Assembly: GCA_963565915.1 (NCBI GenBank)
Contig: OY751491.1
Span: 620,001 to 684,000 of the forward strand
From: Entoloma clypeatum
Lineage: Eukaryota; Basidiomycota; Agaricomycetes; Agaricales; Entolomataceae
Reading direction: 5' to 3'
DNA length: 64,000 bases
The translations under genes were made by a program, and so were the position numbers. Below the pieces are notes generated by a model. That model searched no databases, was not told the DNA's origin, and was given only the letters and a program-made list of their open reading frames with translations. This document shows positions 21,001 to 32,522 of the stretch, piece by piece (within the stretch, counting starts at the first letter, position 1; every line of letters starts with the position of its first letter).

Positions 21001-24000
21001 CCCTCGTCCAACATCCACCACGCGAGCTTTCGCCTCCGGACTTTGTGCCACTGTTACCCGACATTTTTGTTTTTGCTTATGTCTTGCCAGAAGAGGATGA
21101 AGCCGCGGAACAGCATGCTACATTCACCCACGCCCGAGAGATATGGATCCAGTGGGAGAAGACTGCCTCCCGGGAGCTCAAGGACGTTGTTTTGACTCAT
21201 GTCAAGACGAGGTTGAAGCACCTTCTATGTAGCACGGAAGCACGATTATTGTAAGGCTGTCTTGAGTTGGAAGATCTCCGCTTTTATGCTCAAGATTTGG
21301 TTATAGCCCTCATGATATCCTTAGAGTGTTATCGCAACCAATTCCGGGAATCCAGTTGCGTTCGATCCTCGAGGTCTTCCCGCCTCAGCATGAGATCAAT
21401 GAGCTACTCCATCAACTCTCGCCGGACGCAATACACCCCAGTCTCGCGGTCGTCACTTCACTCATACCGCCAGCGAGTGGCATAGCCGCCAGGTCCACCT
21501 CAGCGCAGATCTATGATGGACAAGGCTTCTCAGCGTACGCTCGTATCGTTGAGGCGTTGGTGCAGGTCTTACTTGCTGACCGACAAGCCTCGAAGACCAA
21601 CACATGGGCGCTCCGGCACTTCTGTGCTCTGGCGGTCTATGCGCAGGATTTCCTCGGTATACCCTCTGGACGCAGCCCGGTGTTTGGGCCTGGGACTTCC
21701 CTGCTTGGGCTTGAGTCTTTGGTATCGAAGGTGGAGCAGGTTTTGACGTATGTTTTGACTTCGTCCGACGATGAGGGGTGGCGGTCAGCAGCTCTCGATG
21801 CCGCTCTGGGTAAGAAGCCTGTAGCAGATCTTGGGATGGTGTCCAGGTTCTTGTTTGACTCGATCGAGTTCGCTCGCAAGTCTGATAGTGCGAGGGATAC
21901 GCGTGTTCTGTTGAATGTCCTTCGTCGCGCTTTCCATGATGTTGGGGTGGGTGAAGCTGATCTCTGGATGCTGCTCGTTCGGAAAATTGAAGTTAGGGGT
22001 TAGGAATCTTTTGATCAATTTTTTTTTTCATTATCCAGACATCTCATGCTTTGATTGTTCCTCTGCAGCCCCCTGGACCGCGATGGCGATAGTTTCGGCG
22101 GTTACGAGTTGGGCTGCTGAACCTCCGCGTCTTGATAGATATAGGAACGAGCTCGCCGCTTCCCTGCTTGGGATACGTCCTCACAACGCGAACACTGAGG
22201 GACTTCTAGCTCTGACGAAGCTCGCGGCGAGCGCGCCGAACCCGGACTCGGACGTCGTGTTCCTACCTCAGCCGAGGGCTGTCAATGTTGCTAAAGCGTG
22301 TCAGCAGTGGATTACGTCTGATGAAGATGTGGATGAGGAGGTGGAGAGCGCGATGACGCAGATCTTTGTGGATCTGGCGCCGATCCTACAGGATGTGCCT
22401 GGCGGGCACTGGGATTTCATTTTTGATGTTTTGGAGAATAACCTTGAGGTGCGTGAGCTTAGAGTTTTGTGTTTTGGTCGAGGTGTTTGGGCTGATTCGA
22501 TTCCTTTTTTTGTGGAAAGAATTCGTCGCTTGCGGATGATATGACTCTTGTGATGCTTGCGAGAAGCCTGCGGTTGGTCACCGTTGTTCAGGATCTGGCG
22601 TCGACGAACAAGTCCCTGCGAGCGGTGTGGGAGGAGCGTAGGTTGCCTATATTGACGGTGGTCAGGGATTTGGCCATTGGTTCTCTCGGTAATGAGAGGC
22701 GCTTTCTTTGCTGTTGATGATTTGTTTGATATTATCTCAGATGGCCTTGGGAAGTCTGTTCCCCGATCCACCTGCCGCGGATTGGTCCTTTCGATAATAC
22801 AAGACCTGCCGTCCTCGTTGATCGATCAGGATACATTGCCAAAAGTCCGTTTATGAGTGACAATTTTGTGATATATAGCTGACGACCTTTAATTGTGTAG
22901 ATGTCTCATCTGATCATGGATTCTTCTCAAGAGATACAGAGAATGGCGTATCAGTTCTTGCAGACCGCCGCGAAGAAGCGCACGGAATACCTCGTTGTTG
23001 AGGCTGGTGTTGATGCGGAGGCGAGTTTCAATGCAGAGATTCCGTTGGAGATTCTTGGTATCGTGCAGCATGTCATTAATCTGGACGAGGCCGTTGAGAC
23101 ATCAGTAGGTTGTTTGAGGTTGTATTTCTATTTTTCAACTCAATCGTCTTCCAGAGTGTTTTCGGTTCCTTGTTAGGCTGGATGCTCATCTTTGACCTTT
23201 TCAACGATGCGGTGCGTTTCCGCTACATTCCTGACTGGTAAACCTTATTTCAGACATTTTTTAGAGCTTGAAAGTACGAATGAGTTATATCGAACAACTC
23301 CGAAAGCTGGATATCATGGCATTGTATTTTATACCCAGCATACTCAGCATCCTTCGCCTCGACCAAGGGCCTTCCAGAGCATTCAAGCTTGACCTTTGGG
23401 CTGTGAACGAGTTCCATGTGGAGTGTAAGTTCCGCCAAGTATGGGTCTATCGAAACTGAATGGCCCTGATAGTCTACGAGGGAGGGTCTGAGTTTGTCAT
23501 TCCCGTCCTCGCAGCGCATCTGTACTACAGAGCTTTGCTGACCGTCCCTTCCCTGATCCATACATGGGTTCTTGACTGCAAAGATCGGCAGCTCTCGTCC
23601 AGCATCACCAACTACACATCGCATTTCTTCTCGCCGGTGATCATCCAGGCGGAGATAGCGCATGTGAAGAGCCCGGAAGCGACGGCGATGCTGGTGGATG
23701 ACAACCTTTCGGTCAAGGTTGCCAGTTCGGTGAACGAGATCGTGGCGTCGTACTCGGTTGATGAACACCAGCTTGAGATAAAGCTGAAGATTCCGTCGGA
23801 TTGGCCGCTTCATAAGATCGAGGTCAAGGATGTGCAGCGGGTCGGTGTGGATGAGAATCGATGGAGGGCGTGGATTTTGGCTGTTCAGCAGATCATCTGG
23901 TCTCATGTACGTCGCGCTTTGATCTTCCACCACGAAGATGGATTACTTATCTATTTGGTGTTGCAGAATGGAACGATCGTGGACGGTCTTGGGCTGTTTA

Positions 24001-24304
24001 AGAAGAATGTTACGTTGCATTTTGAAGGTCAAGTGGAGTGTGCGATTTGTTATTCGTGAGTTGTCCTCGATCGACGACACTGCGCGATGTTTCACTTATT
24101 GGGCATAACAGGATTATAAGCGTCATGGATGGTACCCTTCCGAAGAAACCTTGTCGGACGTGCAAAAATCGGTTCCATGCCGGTTGTCTTTACAAGGTTT
24201 GGCTCTTTCTTCAAAGTTGGTTTGGTGCTGACGGTAGACTTATTTCAGTGGTTTAATACGAGCCATTCTTCCAGCTGCCCTCTTTGTCGATCAGACATAT
24301 TTTG
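18011..24304 (+). CDS. LTN1: Listerin, E3 ubiquitin ligase of ribosome quality control
   Basis: Ubiquitinates nascent chains stalled on 60S subunits, with Rqc2 and Cdc48. Exons: 18011-18409, 18459-18981, 19034-19216, 19266-19382, 19432-20067, 20122-20435, 20483-20807, 20854-21250, 21307-21998, 22069-22448, 22520-22688, 22741-22844, 22901-23104, 23155-23211, 23265-23424, 23473-23906, 23967-24055, 24112-24196, 24248-24304. That is 19 exons and 1774 residues, with all phases consistent. The N-terminus is lysine-rich and enters the LPPDLLIVLRSF...RALEELQ helical-repeat start typical of listerin. A long alpha-helical-repeat middle follows. The C-terminus is a RING: CAIC...CRTCKNRFHAGCLYKWF...CPLC. 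The fourth intron appears to use a GC donor. Only 171 bp separate it from SEC31. Confidence 0.93.
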
Positions 24305-24475
24305 AGGTTGTAATTAGATGTCCAGGAGAATACAATATAATTTTTCACCCGAGCAATTCGGAAGTTTCTATCTCTAGGCCAGTGTGTCACGTGGTTCTTT
24401 AGGGCTGGCAGAGGCAACACGGAAATTCGACGTGTCACCATCACTGCAAAGCTCACGAAATTTCTGCCCGCGACC

Positions 24476-27400
24476 ATGAAGCTTAAAGAGATCCACCGAA
24501 CATCGACATTTGCATGGTCACCCGCGGCGTCGCTCCCTCTGCTGGCCACGGGAACCGTCGCGGGAGCGCTCGACGAGTCGTTCAGCAACGAGAGCCAACT
24601 TGAAATTTGGGCGCCAAATTTCCTCGACCGAGACGAGTTTGAGTTGGGAGTAGCGGGGCAGGCTGGTCCGAAGGGATACGTGAAGGACAGTGCGAGGTCA
24701 GTTCGCGGCATCATGAGGAAATTTTGTCGTTAATTTCCGAACTTGTGCAGGTTCAATCGCTTGGCATGGGGTGCGGTTTTCGAGAACCGCCCGCGAGGAG
24801 TGATTGCAGCGGGTATGGAAAACGGAGAGCTGGCGCTATGGGACCCATCCAAGATTCTCGCGGGCGTGGGGTACGTCGACTGCGTCTTGAGAGAGGATGT
24901 GAAAATTAAATCGTTGCGGTTGCAGGGCTTCCGAGTCGCTCATCCTGCGGAACACAACACACACTGGCCCCGTTCGTGGCTTGGACTTCAATCCTATACA
25001 GACCAGCCTTCTTGCCTCGGGCGGTGTGAGCGGCGAGGTAGAGGATTTTACTCTCAGGGTGTTGTTTTGAGATCCAACTAAGTGGTGTGGGCAGGTCTAC
25101 ATCTGGGACCTCAAAGACCCCAGCAAACCGTACACACCGACTCCTGGTGCCCGCAGCACCAAGCTCGATGAGATCACATCCGTCGCCTGGAACCAACAAG
25201 TCCAATATGTGCTTGCCGGCGCAAGCAGCACAGGCTATACCGTTGTGTGGGATTTGCGTGGGAAACGCGAGGTCGTCGCTTTGGCATATGGTGGAGGGGC
25301 TGGTACGCTTGCGGGACAGAGTGGTAGCGGAAGCAGTCTGGCGGTCGGTGGCCGACGGGGAATGAGCGATATTGCATGGCATCCGGATAACGTATATTCT
25401 GCTCTCTCTAAAGAAGGAATCGTGTCTGACCTAGTCTTATTACAGGCTACCAGGCTGGTCACGGCCTCCGAAGACGATACCTCGCCCATTATTATGGTCT
25501 GGGATCTGCGCAACGCGCGGGCGCCAGAAAAGGTGCCTTTCTTCCTTCTTCTACTCTTCCTACCTTCTGATTGGAATCTTAGATCCTGACTGGTCATGAA
25601 AAAGGGGTCCTCTCGCTATCGTGGTGTAAACAAGATGCCGATCTGCTTCTGTCGTGTGGAAAAGACAACCGTGCACTCTGCTGGAACCCGCAGACCTCAG
25701 AAGTCATCGGAGAGGTCAGCCCTTCTCAGTCTCTGTGTCGTGCCTCATACTAATGCGTTGCTCAGCTCCCATCCGCCAACAATTGGGCGTTTCAAGTCGA
25801 GTGGTGTCCTCGCAATCCAGATCTCTTCGCTGCCGCCTTTTTCGATGGCACCGTTGGCATTCACTCCATCCAGTCCACCAACGAACCTTCCACGGCGGAC
25901 TCTTCCGGTACCGTACAAGTACAACCCCAAGGCGCCGATATTTTCGATGTTCAAGGGTTCTCGAGGACCTCAACGGGGGGCACACTCTCCCTCAAGCAAC
26001 CTCCCAGGTGGCTCCGCCGTCCCGCCAGCAGCTCCTTCGGCTTTGGCGGTCAGCTCGTCACAGTGTCGAATCTCCCGTCAGCGCAGGGCAAAAATCAGAG
26101 CAGTGTCGTGCATATGCGTAGAGTCGTCACAGAGCAGGAATTGGTCGACCGCGCTACAAAATTGCAGGCGGCCATGGAGGGTGGATCGGATGCGTTGAAG
26201 TCTTTTGCGGAAGTGAGGTCGGTGAAGGATGAGGCTTCTACCAAAGCGGGATGGAAAGCGTTACTGAGCCTTTTCAATTCCAACTCGCGGGAGGAGCTTG
26301 TGACGCTTCTTGGGTTCTCAAAAGCGGAGATTGCTGCACGTGTTGCGGAGGCGGTGGACAATTTGAAGATCACGATTGAGGCGATTCCTCTCGACAGCGA
26401 TGAGACGGTGGAAGGAAGGTTTCATGAGCCTGTGGTATCTTTTGCTGAGCCTGAGAGGGATAATGGGTCTGAAGGGAGTGACGAGAAGACTCCTTCCGAG
26501 GTCAGCGCCAGTGTCACGTCGGACACTGGTCGTGGAGGTGATGACGAGTCGGCGACGACTGTGCCCAGTTTGTTCGGCGACGATGGTCCTGGGACACCAC
26601 AGATAGACGGAGCAGGCGATTTCTTCAGCACTTTGTCACAGGGGGCTACCGATGTGCTTGTTCCACACACCAACTACGGCGTCGATTCGTCAGTTGCCGC
26701 GACTATCGGCTCCCGCCCATCCTCCGTCACCTCGGAAAGCATGATCAAGAACAACTCGTTCAGGATCTACCCCACTGACGAGTCGGAGACAGATAGGCTG
26801 GTCACCAAGGCCTTGGTGTTGGGAGATTTCGAGTCTGCCGTGTCGTTGTGCCTGTCTTCCGACCGTTTTGCCGACGCTATCCTCCTCGCCGTCCGTGGGG
26901 GTCCGGAGCTGTTGCAGCGCACACAAAAGGCGTACTTTGAACGCCGAACGACGTCTCTGCCTTACCTCCGCCTGTTCCAGTCTATCGTGACCAACGACCT
27001 GTCTGATATCGTACAGAACGCGGACCTTCAAGAGTGGCAGGAAATCTTCGTCGTGCTGTGCACATTTGCGAGCCAGGACGAGTTTTCGGGGCTCGCGGAG
27101 CAGCTTGGGCGACGGTTGGAGTTTGAGTTCACGGTGGCGTCGGATTCGGACGATGGGGATGCGAAGGAAGGTGCGCGGGATTACAGGCAGAACGCTACTC
27201 TCACGTACTTGGCTGCTGCACGGCTCGAGCGGCTTGTGAACATATGGATTGACGAGCTGGTGGAGGAGGAGCGGCAGCTGGTCTCCGAGGAGCAGGAAGA
27301 GGAGGCACAGAAGGCCGAGTCGCGGTATTCGGCCCATACGCAGGCGCTGCAGTCGTTTGTGGAGAAGGTGACGGTGTTCAGGTCTGCAACGAAGTATGAG

Positions 27401-29285
27401 GACGCAGATTTGGCTCAGACGGCGGGGGAGAATGCGGATGTGAAGGTGTTCAAGCTTGCGGGGCTGTATGACCGCTATCTAGAGTATGCGGACCTGCTCA
27501 CGACGCAGGGTCTGGTCAAGGAGGCGGTGACGTTCTTGAAGCTGATGCCGGCGGAATATAAGGGTCAGTCGAATGGGGTTGATTTCGGTGCGGAACGTGC
27601 TCGGCTGGTGGCAGCTACGACTGCTACTGCTGCGCCTAAGCCTAAGCCTGCTCTCGCTGCTGCACCTGCCACTGTCCCTGCACCCAGAGTTCCTGCTGCG
27701 ACCGCCTATGGAGGGTATGCGACCTATGGTGCACCCGCTCAGCCCACAGTGCCCCCTCAACCAGCACCACGGGCACCCGCTGCTGCAAGTTCATATGCAT
27801 CCTACAACCAGGTTGGTGGGGCAACCCAAGGGCCTTACAACCCGGTCAACCCTCCTGCGAATCAAACCTCGTATGCTCCGACTGCGCCATCGTCGTATGC
27901 TGCAACAAATACATCCTATCAGTCACTCACTCAACCGCCCCACCTCAGAGCTCAGGCTCCGGCTCCGGCTCCGGCTTCCACCATTCCTCCACCCCCGCCC
28001 CGTGCGTCAACGAGCACACCTGCGCAGGGCCCACTGAAACGGCAAGAGAATGGTGGGTGGAACGATGCTCCCGTCGTCAACAGCAAGACTCCGAGCACGC
28101 TGAACCCGAACAAACCCGCTGCGATCACGACGCCATTCCCCAACCAAGCTCCACTGACACCCGCCGGGTTCTCGCCTGGAGCTCCGTACTCCAGTCCTGG
28201 GCAGGTGGCCACATTCCCACCACCGCGACCAGGGAGTGTGCAGGCGCACATTCCGCCGCCGCCACGGCCGGCGTCACGGACTACAGCGGGCTCGGTGCCG
28301 CCTCCACCTCCGGGGCGGATGATGTCTCCTGCTCAGCTACCGCCTCCACCTCCCCCACGGCAGCCTACACCCGGAAAGTACGCGCCTCCCTCGTCCATGC
28401 AAAGCCAGGCACCGCCATCAGCGCCAGGTCCATGGAGCCAACAGCCACCGAACCCGTATGGGGCACGTGTGCAGGGCGGCGGCCCGTACTCGCAGGGTCC
28501 GTCGGCGGCATCATCACCACAAGCTGCGCCGCACCAGCCATTGCCACCACAAGGACCATATGCGCCTCCCCCGGGTGCGCAGAGGACGGGGCCGCAGCCT
28601 CCACCGGGTGGTCCTGGGCGCCCGAGCCCCCTGCATCAGATGGGCGGTGCTCCGCCTCCTCCTCCGCCTCAGATGGGTGGTGCGCCGCCTCCAACTCACA
28701 TGGGCGGTGCTCCACCTCCGCCTAGTGCGAGGCCTGCTACGGGACGTCCCCCTCCTCCCGCACCCAAGTATCGTAAGTTCTCATCTCAATTGGGAGGTTA
28801 GATATGTGCTGATGATGTGATGTGGACAGCTCCTGGTGATCGCTCGCATATCCCGGAAGAACATCGTCCGGCGTATCATGTTATCTCGGAGCAGTTAAAC
28901 CGTCTGAAGCAGACGACGCCGGTACGCCTTGGATATTTACCCCCATGAGCGGGACACTGATGTCGATTTGAACAGCCACAACAAAAACGAATGGTCGAGG
29001 ACCTGGAGCGACGTATCAACCCTTTGTTTGATGCGTTGAACTGTGAGACGCTGTCGAAGCCTGTTGCTGAGCAGTTGTTGGTGTTGACGAGAGGTATGTT
29101 GGCTTTTCATCTTGCTCGTGTTGGACAATGAACTGATGGTGTTTTGGTGATGTTCCATAGCGATGGAAAACCATGATCGAGCCCATGCACTGGCTATTCA
29201 TGTTGATCTGCTAACGCGGGCATCTGGGACGGACGATATTGCACTGTGGATGTCAGCTGTGAAGCAGTTGATCATGCGGTTGTAA
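24476..29285 (+). CDS. SEC31: COPII outer coat protein Sec31
   Basis: With Sec13 it forms the outer cage of ER-to-Golgi COPII vesicles and stimulates Sar1 GTP hydrolysis. Exons: 24476-24696, 24751-24870, 24926-25037, 25095-25391, 25446-25532, 25583-25714, 25766-28772, 28830-28921, 28976-29093, 29161-29285; 1436 residues. WD40 propeller at about 1-400 ([52 protein letters not shown]). Helical ACE1-like domain at about 600-930 ([19 protein letters not shown]). A long proline/alanine/glycine-rich linker at about 955-1325 holds the PPP motifs expected to contact Sec23 and Sar1. The C-terminal helical domain ends the protein ([35 protein letters not shown]). Domain order and length match fungal Sec31. 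Confidence 0.95.
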
Positions 29286-30076
29286 TATTGCTTGTTGTGT
29301 CGTGGAGTTTTCTTCTTTGACATGGGTGGATGACATTTTATTAGATGGCTGAGTAGCTTAGGCTTTTCTGTTGAACATAAATGATGACTTCGTTTGAGGT
29401 ACCAAGTATGGGGTATGGGATAACTAGTGTCAGGTGTGTTCAACATTATACAATCTGTCATGTATATATCTTGCCTCAACCCTCCACAAGACGGGTCTCA
29501 CTGGCCCAATCCACCTAAACCTGTGAAACACACCATACTAACCTTGCCCTAACCCATCAGATGGTGGACTCAAAAGTGCGGCTGCTCAACAGGGTTTATG
29601 TGCTTGAAGAGGAGATGAATTCCCATAGTCAATGGCTGTCCAACATTGAGCAGGACAGCAAGACTTTGGTGGATGCCGCTTCTTATGAAGTTTTTGCAGA
29701 AAACGGCGTGATTCAACCTGCACAGAGGTATGTAGTGTAACGGGAAATACATGGGCCACGCCAAATCCATTTCGAAAAATCATATCGACCGTCAATAAAT
29801 TCCCGGAATTCGGGCGCAATTTGATCTAAAAAGTCGTCGCATCTGGTGACCCACCACGTCAGGATCGTAGGACTCGAATGTCAAATACTTGTTTTGCTCA
29901 TAAAGATTGACACTATACAGTAACTCGGGCGTCAGCGGAAGCGCAGAACAGGTGTTGTTATCGGATCTCACGTATAACCATAGACTGCATTGCCCTTCTC
30001 GTCTTTCGCGGAAGCAGGGGTACTAAACTCTCGCACTGTACCGCAAACTTACAGGTCTTCAATCACTGCCACATAT
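29286..30076. other. Intergenic with one exon-like open stretch
   Basis: Between SEC31 and the small secreted protein gene. The only protein-like piece is 29561-29740 (listed separately). The rest shows no coding signal. Confidence 0.5.
29561..29740 (+). CDS. Possible short ORF or exon, 59 codons
   Basis: ATG to TAA with an acidic, helix-prone product (VYVLEEEMNSHSQWLSNIEQ). Immediately before the ATG stands a good 3' splice site (CTAACCC then ATCAG), and a GTATGT donor lies at 29727. It could be an exon of a small unrecognised gene. No homologue known to me. Confidence 0.3.
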   Translation: MVDSKVRLLNRVYVLEEEMNSHSQWLSNIEQDSKTLVDAASYEVFAENGVIQPAQRYVV

Positions 30077-30384
30077 ATGCTCTTCATCCACAGTTTCATC
30101 CTTCCCATCGCCCTCTGCGGTGCTATCGCCTTCGCGGCTGTTGCGCTCCGCACCAGCGCCAATATCTTCCCCTTTGACCCGCCCCCCAATTGCGATGGTA
30201 TAGGGCATTATTGTCAGGTGCCCTGGTCCAACAACTGTTGCAAGGGGCTACGTTGCGTCGGGGGCCTTTTTGAGGGGGTGAGTAGAAGTTTCACAGCTGA
30301 CCCATGACCGATGCTAATCGTGTCGTACACGGGCAGGAAATGAGGAGAACGAGGAAAACAACGAGTACATGTTGCTCACGATAG
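30077..30384 (+). CDS. Small secreted cysteine-rich protein
   Basis: Two exons, 30077-30277 and 30337-30384, giving 82 residues; the 59-nt intron has a GTGAGT donor, a GCTAAT branch-like site and a CAG acceptor. A strong signal peptide covers about the first 26 residues (IHSFILPIALCGAIAFAAVA). The mature part has the spacing C-x6-C-x7-CC-x4-C, followed by two more cysteines near the end (TCCSR). That pattern is suggestive of a cystine knot or another small disulphide fold. Fungal proteins of this size and make-up are usually exported and often act in interactions, but no function can be assigned. The exon 2 frame was chosen by phase; it adds the last two cysteines. Confidence 0.6.
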
Positions 30385-30784
30385 TAAGTGTTGATAATGT
30401 GACGAGTTTTGTGGCGCGGCATTGATGTTTGACTGTTTTTACTACCGCAGTGGTAATGAAATCAAATTTCGAATTGCTTTTTCATGTTTACTAGGAGTTC
30501 TTCCGTTTCCCCAGTTATCCTGTATCAGGGTTAGGTGTGATTTTCTCTCGTGTACATTAATTGAATGACCTCGTGTTTTCCGGTCGACGCCCGTTAGCCT
30601 GAGGTTGGTTGAGTCAACTTCCTTTCTTACAACATTCTCCATGATAAGGCAGGATCAATATTTCTCACGTGATGTGGTCTACATCAGGGCAGGCGGTTTC
30701 GCGCGACTCGCCATTGTGCCACCATCCCACCACCGATCCTCAACGCCCCAGCAGCCAACTGCCGGTGGCTGAAACTACTGGTAA
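30385..30784. other. Intergenic, 400 bp
   Basis: Nothing recognised; promoter side of the RUS-family gene. Confidence 0.5.
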
Positions 30785-32522
30785 ATGGATTCTAACTATA
30801 CCGTGGAAGAACGTGACGGAACAGGACAGCTTCGCCTAATTCGCGTGGCCCAAAACCAGGTGATTCAAATTACCCTCGACAGAACTACGTCAACATTCAC
30901 GTTTACCACATGACTTTCCAGATAGAGATATCCAATGTGGACCGGAAGATGATACCAGGTTTCTCCTCCGCAATATTGAAGAAAGTTTTTCTTCCGGCCG
31001 GTTTCCCCCATTCTGTTTCGTCTGGTGAATCGTTTTTCAAGATTTATTGAACTTGTCCCCTGAAGGAAGATATAATGCAGACTACCTTCGGTGAATCCAA
31101 CGTCTCTGAGTGCGTCTTATGAACTCATAAAAGCAGTTATCAGGTTTTGAATGCGTTACAAGCGTTCTGCAGCTCCCTTGCTGGGTTATTATCATCTAGA
31201 GCTGTTCTTGAAGGTGCGGAATATCCACCACACCGAATGCACAATTTGATTGAAAAATAATGGCAGGATTCGGTGTGGGTGATCCCTCTGCAAATGCAAC
31301 AAATGCAATGCTACTCACTGTTGCTCAAGACGCCTTTGGTCGGTTCACCAGTAAGGATCTGTCTTTTCATTCCCTCGCACCGAAATATAACACGCTTTAT
31401 CATGTTAGCGATTTTCGGGGCATACGCCTTTGGATCTTCGCTTGTCCCAGAAGCCAAAACGTATCGTTTCTTGGCGGATGTCCTCAATGATGCTGCTATC
31501 ATCTTGGAAACCTTATCACCGATGTTGTCAAGATATCCCATTCCTGGCCTTCGCCTTGCAACCTTGTGTCTCAGTTCATCTTTCCGGGCGCTCTGCGGGA
31601 TTGCTGCAGGCGGTTCAAAAGCTGCTATCGCGCTCCATTTTGCCACTCCAAGTGTTGGGGTGGGTGATGTAGGCGACCTCAGCGCCAAGGACTCCAGTAA
31701 AGAGACAGTCCTTGCCCTTCTTGGCATGTTGGTACGTCAGTTCAACCAAGAAATCCTTGATCACTCATTAACGTGTCCGTGAATTTCAATTAGCTTGGGA
31801 CGCTCGTGGTTCCGCATCTGACAACACCAGGGTTGACATACTCGGCGCTGATAATCCTGGTTCTTTTACATCTGTCTATCAACTACCTGGGGGTTCGTGG
31901 ACTGGAACTACGTACCCTGAATCGACAACGAGCTGCAATAGCTTGGAATCTATATCGATCTCGTAATGACACGATTGCACCCTCACCTGCTATGGTGGGC
32001 CGAAGAGAGGCGATCTTTGGACAACCTGACGTTTTCCGCGACAGCAGCGGTCAATTCATTGGAAGATGCCACCTCGGGTCCTCGTTCTCCGCAGTATTTT
32101 TGGGGTCGTTCCCGTCGAACGTGCTGGAGCTCTTCCAAAACGAGCGGTACCTCCTATGGTATGACCCTCGATGCCTCCAACACTTCTCCATACACCGCCC
32201 TCTCTATATCCACATAGTTCTCAAGGACGGTTTCACATTACATGATCAACTCAAAGCATGGACGCATGCCGTTGAACTCTGTTCACTGGCTGCAAGTAAT
32301 CGAACGGCTTCTGAGGCGATCCACGAGGATAATGATCCCCTATCCTTGGTTCGTACCGCGTTGCGGCAATCTGCCAGCGCATTTTCCGGCTTCATCGAAG
32401 CCATGCGTCTGGCTGGTTGGAATACAGATGACATCGTATTGATGACCGGGGTACCTAGAGGCATCTTGACGCGAGTTGACTCAGGCGAGGGGGGTTCCCG
32501 AGAGGATAAGAAGATCCGTTGA
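30785..32522 (+). CDS. RUS / DUF647 family membrane protein
   Basis: Homologue of the plant Root UVB Sensitive family (DUF647), whose fungal members are uncharacterised. Exons: 30785-30859, 30922-31024, 31081-31090, 31137-31213, 31267-31350, 31409-31731, 31794-32522; 466 residues. Exon 3 is only 10 nt but is needed for the phase and for the conserved FLPAGFPHSV...DYLRYQVLNALQAF stretch. Family blocks include LLSSRAVLEG, GVGDPSANATNAMLL, DAFGRF, GAYAFGSSLVPEAKTYRFL and ADVLNDAAIILETLSPML, then GSSKETVLALL-like and SINYLGVRGL. Several hydrophobic segments lie at 100-270. The plant proteins are linked to vitamin B6 and UV-B responses; that should not be carried over to the fungus. Confidence 0.88.

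Noticed and set aside
30959..30985. A 27-nt intron in the RUS-family gene
   Set aside because: Too short for splicing here, and the sequence reads through in frame as GFSSAILKK, which fits the family spacing.
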